Below, piece after piece: positions 59,230 through 64,000 of a stretch of DNA of 64,000 nt (position 1 is the first letter of the stretch; the number at the start of each line of letters is the position of its first letter). The notes under the pieces were generated by a model that saw nothing but the letters and a program-made list of their open reading frames with translations, searched no databases and was not told the origin of the DNA. Location: positions 1 to 64,000 of the forward strand of contig QEVJ01000035.1 of the NCBI GenBank assembly GCA_003576845.1. The letters are read 5' to 3'. Position numbers and translations under genes: made by a program. This stretch comes from Planctomycetota bacterium. Lineage in GTDB: Bacteria > Planctomycetota > Planctomycetia > Pirellulales > PLA5.

Positions 59230-60128
59230 AACTCGTCATCGGCTGCGGGTACTTGGGCCTGCGCGTGGCGCGATTGTGGCGCGACGCCGGAGAAGTTGTA
59301 GCGACGCTCACGCGCAGCGCCGCCCGCGCAGAAACGCTCGCCGGCGAAGGTTTCGTGCCAATTGTCGGCGACGTGGCGCATCGCCACACGCTCGGCGCCT
59401 TGCCCGCGGTCGACGCGGTGCTTTTCGCCGTGGGCTACGATCGCGCGTGCGGCCTGACGCATCGCCAGGTATATGTCGGCGGACTCGATAACGTGCTCGC
59501 GACGCTGGCTCAGTCTCCACACGCCGACGCGCTGCGAAGGTTTCTCTACATCAGCACGACCGGCGTCTACGCGGCGAACGATCGCGACGAGGTCGATGAA
59601 GACGCCGCGTGCGAACCGATCACGCCGGGAGCGCAAGCCCACTGGCAGGCCGAACGGGCCCTCGCGGCAAGCGGTTTCGCCGACCGGGCGATCGTGCTCC
59701 GCATGGCCGGTCTTTACGGCTGCGAGCGGATTCCTCGGCTCGACGATCTTCGGGCATGCCGACCCATCGCCGCCGCGAGCGAAGGGTACGTCAACTTGAT
59801 TCACGTCGACGACGCGGCCGCCGTCGTGCTCGCCGCCGAAGCGCGGGCCGCCCCGCCGCGCGTGTACAACATCGCCGATGGGAGTCCGGTGAATCGGCGG
59901 GAGTACCTGGACGAGGTGGCGCGATTGGTTCACGCGCCGCCGCCGCAGTTCGTCGAAGCGGCCGTTGAAGGGCCAGCGTTGCGCGGTTCCGCGAGCAAGC
60001 GCATCGGCAACCGGCGGATGGCTTTCGAGTTGGCGCCGGTATTCCGATATCCTTCATTTCGTGAGGGCCTCGCTGCGGCGCTCGGCGACGCCGCAACCTT
60101 GGCAGAAGAGAGCGTCACCGCGCGCTAG
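59226..60128 (+). CDS. NAD(P)-dependent SDR/epimerase-like protein (YeeZ type)
   Basis: The 300-residue protein has a Rossmann motif 'MKLVIGCGYLGLRVARLW' (GxGYLG), 'FLYISTTGVYAANDRDEVDEDA', and 'VNLIHVDDAAAVVLAA', as in short extended SDRs of the YeeZ kind. It probably acts on a nucleotide sugar or similar compound, but it lacks the YxxxK of classical members in this segment. The start overlaps the RuvX stop by 4 nt (ATGA). Confidence 0.8.
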   Translation: MKLVIGCGYLGLRVARLWRDAGEVVATLTRSAARAETLAGEGFVPIVGDVAHRHTLGALPAVDAVLFAVGYDRACGLTHRQVYVGGLDNVLATLAQSPHADALRRFLYISTTGVYAANDRDEVDEDAACEPITPGAQAHWQAERALAASGFADRAIVLRMAGLYGCERIPRLDDLRACRPIAAASEGYVNLIHVDDAAAVVLAAEARAAPPRVYNIADGSPVNRREYLDEVARLVHAPPPQFVEAAVEGPALRGSASKRIGNRRMAFELAPVFRYPSFREGLAAALGDAATLAEESVTAR

Positions 60129-60348
60129 CGAGGCGATATGCCAGGACGAACCCGCGGCCGGCGCCGCTGGTAGAGCGGCGTGCCCTGCCCCCAAGGGCCT
60201 TGGCGGCGAGCGCAGTTTGCCACTGGATTCGCCGCGGGCGTTAGGCAAGAATGGAGGCTTGTCGCGTCGGCGAGTAGACCTCTCCGGTGGTTCGGTATGC
60301 GGCCGCTGCCGGGTCCGCCGGGAACGCGCCTCCTAGTTGCAGGGCGAA

Positions 60349-61011
60349 ATGGACAGAATCGCCATCGTCGGCTCGTCGGGCCACGCCAAAGTCGTCATCG
60401 ACATCGTCGAACGCGAAGGTCGCTTCGCGATCGCCGGGCTCGTCGACCGCTATCGCGAGGCGGGCGAATCGGCCCTCGGCTATCGGATTCTGGGCACCGA
60501 AGACGACCTCCCCCGGCTCGCCGAAGAACTGCACATTGCCGGCGCCATCGTCGCCATCGGCGACAACTTCGTCCGCTCGCAAGTGGTCGAGCAGGTCCGC
60601 CAGCTTTGCCCCGGTCTCGCGTTCGTCACCGCGATTCATCCACACGCTACCATCGGCCGCGACGTCTCGATCGGCGAGGGCACGGTCATTGCGGCGGGCG
60701 TGGTCGTCAACCCCTGCTGCACGATCGGCCGGCACGCTATCCTCAACACGAACGCCTCGCTCGACCACGACTCGACAATGGGCGACTTTTCGAGCCTCGC
60801 CCCGCGGGCCGCCACCGGCGGAACGTGCCAAATCGGCGATTTCGCCGCCATCGGCATCGGCGCGGTCCTCCTGCATGGCATCTCCGTGGGCGAACACACG
60901 GTCATCGGCGCCGGCGCCACGGTGCTCAGAAACGTCGGGCCATACTGCGTCGCCTACGGCGCCCCCGCCCGCGAAATTCGCAAGCGCGCGGCCGGCGACC
61001 GATACCTGTAA
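60349..61011 (+). CDS. NeuD/PglD-family sugar O- or N-acetyltransferase
   Basis: The 220-residue protein starts 'MDRIAIVGSSGHAKVVIDIVEREG' (a NeuD-family nucleotide-sugar binding domain) and ends in a left-handed beta-helix with hexapeptide repeats ('IGRDVSIGEGTVIAAGVVVNPCCTIGRHAILNTNASLDHDSTMGDF', 'SVGEHTVIGAGATVLRNV'). These proteins acetylate sugars in glycan synthesis. ATG 60349 is chosen; TTG 60337 lies just upstream. It is near the SDR gene but not overlapping. Confidence 0.85.
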   Translation: MDRIAIVGSSGHAKVVIDIVEREGRFAIAGLVDRYREAGESALGYRILGTEDDLPRLAEELHIAGAIVAIGDNFVRSQVVEQVRQLCPGLAFVTAIHPHATIGRDVSIGEGTVIAAGVVVNPCCTIGRHAILNTNASLDHDSTMGDFSSLAPRAATGGTCQIGDFAAIGIGAVLLHGISVGEHTVIGAGATVLRNVGPYCVAYGAPAREIRKRAAGDRYL

Positions 61012-61177
61012 CGGTCCCCGATTCGGTGGCCGAGCTTTCGGTATCCCGCCTTTCGGCGATGCAGTTTTCGGAAGGCGGACGCGAAGCCCCAAAAGGCCAG
61101 AAAACAGGTCAGGAAATCGCCGGCGCAGGACGGATTGTCAACGCGCCGCAAGGGGCTATAATTCGGGACTCACCGTT

Positions 61178-61251
61178 GGCCCGGTAGCTCAATTGGTTAG
61201 AGTACTGGACTGTCGATCCAGTGGTTGCGGGTTCGAGTCCCGTCCGGGTCG
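61178..61251 (+). tRNA. tRNA-Asp (GTC anticodon)
   Basis: The acceptor stem GGCCCGG pairs with CCGGGTC (one G-T pair). The D-arm is GCTC...GAGT, the anticodon arm is CTGGA-CTGTCGA-TCCAG with anticodon GTC, and the T-arm is GCGGG-TTCGAGT-CCCGT. Discriminator is G. The CCA end is not encoded. A T-run follows at 61252-61256. Confidence 0.95.
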
Positions 61252-61449
61252 TTTTTGTCTTTTGCCGCGAGAATCCACGCTTCCCGATTAGGCCAGGCGA
61301 CGCGCGGCTTTCTGTTTTCGCGAACCTTGCCGCGTGCTGGGCTGGTTGACCACCTCCACATATTGTGTGTCGTACGGCCACTTGGGGACCGCGTAGAGCG
61401 GCCCGGCTTCGCGTGGTTTTCCTGGCGCGACGTACCGTCGAGCAGTTCG

Positions 61450-61944
61450 CTACAAGAACCGCTCCAGCGCCCGCCGGCTGTAGGCATCCAGCGCGCGCGT
61501 GTCGTCGATCACATAGCGAATGCCGTGCGAATCGACGACGATCGCCCGCCGCGCGTCGAGCCGTCGCACGTCGTCGTCGTTCTTGACGACGAATTGGGTC
61601 CGCCCGCGGTCCGTTTCGACGTCCCATTGCGAAGGCTCCGTCGCCGAGTGGACGCGATGAATCCGCACGATCCGGGGCACGAACTCGATCTCGGCAAACG
61701 CCGCTTCGAGCTGGGCGCGGAGCGTCGCCGGCGCTGCGTCGAGCCGCGGGACCCACGCTAACTCCGCCCCGTTCTCGTCGACGATCGCTACGCCCCCGAG
61801 CGGATCCGTCAGGGGAAACGCCCGCACCGGCGAAACATCGACGTGCTCCGCGCCCGCCACGTCGACGAGCACCAATCGCCCCCAAGCATCGCGGCGGAGC
61901 GAGACACCGTTCAAGGAACCAGCAGCAGCGGGAGCGTTCGTCAT
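61450..61944 (-). CDS. DUF1854 protein
   Basis: The 164-residue protein shows the DUF1854 pattern: 'FPLTDPLGGVAIVDENGAELAWV', 'PRIVRIHRVHSATEPSQWDVETDRGRTQFVVKNDDDVRRLDARRAIVVDSHGIRYVIDDTRALDAYSRRALERFL'. This family occurs beside ABC transporters or cyanophycin genes in other bacteria; no such genes are here. It is probably cytoplasmic. Confidence 0.8.
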   Translation of the reverse strand: MTNAPAAAGSLNGVSLRRDAWGRLVLVDVAGAEHVDVSPVRAFPLTDPLGGVAIVDENGAELAWVPRLDAAPATLRAQLEAAFAEIEFVPRIVRIHRVHSATEPSQWDVETDRGRTQFVVKNDDDVRRLDARRAIVVDSHGIRYVIDDTRALDAYSRRALERFL

Positions 61945-62047
61945 GCGCGGAAAGCAAAAGGCGGAATTGAAAATCGTAAATGGCGAATTGCGAATGGTAA
62001 ACGACGCGCCCTTCGGCTCCTGTGACTCGCGTTATCCGAATTCGGCA

Positions 62048-62094
62048 TTGAGCCTTGAGCCTTCCTTGAGCATTGAGCCTTGGTCCTTGAGCAT
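62048..62094 (+). repeat. TTGAGC-type tandem repeat
   Basis: Repeated GCCTTGAGC and GCATTGAGC units form a 47-bp low-complexity stretch, between the DUF1854 and DinB genes. Confidence 0.75.
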
Positions 62095-62099
62095 TCGCC

Positions 62100-62600
62100 C
62101 TACGCGCCCGTTGCCTTGTAAAGATTGAGCGTAATATGCGCCTGTCCCTGATGGTGCGCCTCGTGCCAACCGAGAATGTACAGCACGTCCTGAATCGTCA
62201 GCTTTCGCTCGGCGAGGGCGGCCGGTATCTCGCCCAAATGCTCGTCGCCGATCCGCGACAGCGTGTCGAGCAAGTTCGCCCTCGTAACCGCTAACGTTTC
62301 GCGAATCGTCTCGACCGACGGCACGTCGTCGTCCGGCGTGCTGCCGAATCGAAATCGCGGCCACAGTTCCGCGACAACGCCCTTCTTCTCCGGCGCCAAC
62401 CGCTCGGACGCGAATAGGTCTTCGGTAATCGCCACGTGCATCAACTGCCAGCCGATGTGCGCCCGCCCATGTCCCGGCCGCCAGCCAAGTACCCGCCGCG
62501 GGTCCGCCTCTGCCGCCACCTTGTCCAGCGTCGAGAGCGTGCGGACGCGGTAGAATTGGTAACTCTTAACGAACGATTCGACCTGCGACAAAGACCCCAT
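62100..62600 (-). CDS. DinB-family four-helix protein
   Basis: The 166-residue protein has DinB-family metal-ligand His residues in 'GWQLMHVAITEDLF' and 'LGWHEAHHQGQAHITLNLY'. DinB/YfiT proteins bind a divalent metal and some are thiol transferases; the reaction here is unknown. It ends near the TTGAGC repeat. Confidence 0.8.
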   Translation of the reverse strand: MGSLSQVESFVKSYQFYRVRTLSTLDKVAAEADPRRVLGWRPGHGRAHIGWQLMHVAITEDLFASERLAPEKKGVVAELWPRFRFGSTPDDDVPSVETIRETLAVTRANLLDTLSRIGDEHLGEIPAALAERKLTIQDVLYILGWHEAHHQGQAHITLNLYKATGA

Positions 62601-62767
62601 CTTCCATCAATCTCCGTATCGGCAACGTGCGAATTCCCCCCACCACCGACTCGCAAAAACCGCAAAGCAGCAGAGAAGCAAACGCGCGCCACATAAAAAA
62701 GCTCGGACCCAGCGCCTCATCTTGCCTTCTGCATTCTGCCGTCTGCATTTCCTCCGCACCTTTGCTC

Positions 62768-62801
62768 CTTTGCGGTTAAGCGGACTTTGCGGTTAAGCGG
62801 A
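62768..62801 (+). repeat. Perfect 17-bp tandem duplication
   Basis: CTTTGCGGTTAAGCGGA occurs twice in a row, just past the 3' end of the FGE-like gene. Confidence 0.9.
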
Positions 62802-62805
62802 CTCG

Positions 62806-64000
62806 CTACTCCTCCGACGCCTCCGCCCCGCCGTACTTCTCCTTGAGCACGTCGAGCTCCTTGGAGAGCGCCTCGACCTGCTTCAAGAGTTCCGGCATGT
62901 CGGCCGTGACCATCTCGACCGTCCCGCGCTGGTTTACCTTGATCCGGTGGGTCGTGTCTTGCACCACGTCCGGCACGTCAGCATCCCAACACTTCGCAAG
63001 GCCGCACTTGCTCGGCGCCGCGAGCGGACGCACCAGCCGCATCCCCACCGCCCGCGCCGCGTCCTCGGTATACCACCACGGACTCAGCGGCCGGTTCGGG
63101 TCGCTGGCCTTCCAATCTTCATCCTCCGACGGCATTCGCGCCGCGCTGCGGCAGCGTTCCGGATCGGAATCCCAGCCGCCGCCCCGCGCTACGCGATGCT
63201 TGACCTGATCCGGCCACCGCACCGCGTCCCACGCTTTGATCGCCTTCCCGCCGGACTTCTCCGCCAGCTTGGCATAATGGTCTTTAACCAGTTGATCGAG
63301 CACCCATTCGCCCGCATTGCCGTGCATGTCGTACAAGCCCCAGGGATTCGGCTTCTTCCCGCCGACCACGTGCGACTTGTCGTCCGAGTTATCGTAAGTC
63401 CAGGCGTATTCGCCCAACTTCGCCGGATCGTCGCCGAACGAATAGGCCGTCGTCGTTCCCGCGCGGCAAGCATATTCCCACTCCGCTTCCGTCGGCAAGC
63501 GATACATCGCGCCCGAAAGCTTCGAGAGCCACTTCGTATACTGCCGGGCGGCAAAGTGCGACATCGTCACCGCCGGCTGCCGCTTGTCTTCCACGTCGGT
63601 ATACGTCTGGTCCGGATCGTACAGCTTCGTCGGCGCGGTCACGGCGTCGACGTCGTTGAGCTCCTGCTTCTGCCCAAGCTGCTTGGCGAGCAGCGCGAAT
63701 TCCGGCTTCTTGAGGGCCGCCTTCACGACGTCCTGCTGCTTGGCGAACAATAGCAGCGTCGACACCTGGAGCTTGTCCGCGTTGCTCAGCGTCGCCAATG
63801 CCGCCTCGTCCGCCCGCACCTTGTCGAACAGCGGCTTGAGCTTGTCGCGAATCGCCTTCTTGTCGTCGTCGATGTTGAGGGTCTTCTCGTCGAACGCCAG
63901 CACGTTCCGCATCCCTTCCAGGTCCTTGAATGGCTTATAGGCGTCCATGTACCGCTCGTACTCGTTCCACGTCACTTCATACTTGCCCATCCAGAACGGC
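62806..64000 (-). CDS. FGE-sulfatase (SUMF1-like) family protein, 5' end beyond the window
   Basis: The frame is open to the window edge and its start lies outside. The visible part begins 'FWMGKYEVTWNEYERYM', as in formylglycine-generating enzyme-like proteins. Then comes a charged helical stretch of about 110 residues ('TLNIDDDKKAIRDKLKPLFDKVRADEAALATLSNADKL'), then the rest of the fold: 'VTMSHFAARQYTKWLSKLSGAMYRLPTEAEWEYACRAGTTTAYSFGDD', 'GLYDMHGNAGEWVLD' and 'RVARGGGWD'. The helical insert is larger than in typical members. True FGE oxidises a cysteine in sulfatases; many planctomycete relatives have other or unknown roles. Confidence 0.85.
   Translation of the reverse strand, partial: PFWMGKYEVTWNEYERYMDAYKPFKDLEGMRNVLAFDEKTLNIDDDKKAIRDKLKPLFDKVRADEAALATLSNADKLQVSTLLLFAKQQDVVKAALKKPEFALLAKQLGQKQELNDVDAVTAPTKLYDPDQTYTDVEDKRQPAVTMSHFAARQYTKWLSKLSGAMYRLPTEAEWEYACRAGTTTAYSFGDDPAKLGEYAWTYDNSDDKSHVVGGKKPNPWGLYDMHGNAGEWVLDQLVKDHYAKLAEKSGGKAIKAWDAVRWPDQVKHRVARGGGWDSDPERCRSAARMPSEDEDWKASDPNRPLSPWWYTEDAARAVGMRLVRPLAAPSKCGLAKCWDADVPDVVQDTTHRIKVNQRGTVEMVTADMPELLKQVEALSKELDVLKEKYGGAEASEE

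Noticed and set aside
60129-60348. A possible small RNA or second tRNA between the SDR and NeuD-like genes
   Set aside because: The stretch GCCGCTGGTAGAGCGGCG forms a short hairpin but no cloverleaf; no tRNA arms could be matched.

Overview
The window looks like a chromosomal segment of a GC-rich planctomycete, probably of the Pirellulales. The evidence is a DUF1549/DUF1553 heme-motif protein next to a cytochrome c/WD40 protein and a PPC-domain protein, a DUF1080 protein, an FGE-sulfatase-type protein, a planctomycete-style GcvH-like protein beside a HemN-like protein, many secreted proteins with alanine-rich low-complexity segments, and many short dispersed repeats. Genes lie on both strands in short runs. 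There is one tRNA (Asp-GTC), one toxin-antitoxin pair, and no rRNA, CRISPR array, transposase, integrase or phage gene that I can see. The first gene (HemN-like) and the last gene (FGE-like) are cut by the window edges.

Layout. 1-3.0 kb: HemN-like tail, GcvH-like protein, antitoxin/Doc pair, two-cluster ferredoxin-like protein. 3.3-6.8 kb: Tyr/Pro-rich lipoprotein, PDZ protein, GNAT enzyme. 7.3-12.8 kb: DnaA, O-antigen-ligase-like membrane protein, GT4 glycosyltransferase, HvfC/DUF2063 protein. 12.7-24.6 kb, minus strand: GH32 glycosidase, cytochrome c/WD40 protein, PPC protein, DUF1549/DUF1553 protein, which look like one secreted or periplasmic module. 25-35 kb: DUF11-type protein, lipoprotein, hybrid CHASE histidine kinase, acyl-CoA synthetase, DUF983 protein, HlyD-type adaptor. 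35-42.5 kb: UbiX, cupin, small proteins, sugar-isomerase-like TIM barrel, DtxR-type regulator, IF-3 and secreted proteins. 42.7-54.7 kb: a tandem alpha/beta-hydrolase protein that has lost its nucleophile elbow, a secreted methyltransferase, a tightly overlapping three-gene operon built around a SNF2/RapA-like helicase, a second WD40 protein, a terpene-cyclase-fold protein, a B3/4 protein and a DUF1080 protein. 54.8-58.6 kb, minus strand: four overlapping genes (peptide ABC ATPase, membrane protein, HAD phosphatase, HExxH protein). 58.7-64 kb: RuvX, an SDR, a NeuD-like acetyltransferase, tRNA-Asp, DUF1854, DinB and the FGE-like protein.

The strongest unexplained signals are of three kinds. 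(1) Short dispersed repeats have entered coding frames: a GAATCCC/CCCGACC element forms an extra loop in the GcvH-like protein and the N-terminus of RuvX, and a 32-nt palindrome sits in frame inside UbiX with a near-identical inverted twin 8 kb away. (2) The helicase operon 46510-50461 has both junctions overlapping by 4 nt, and its first and third products belong to no family I recognise. (3) Alanine-rich helical inserts occur between folded domains of three separate secreted proteins. Functional statements rest on motifs read by eye; no database search was run.
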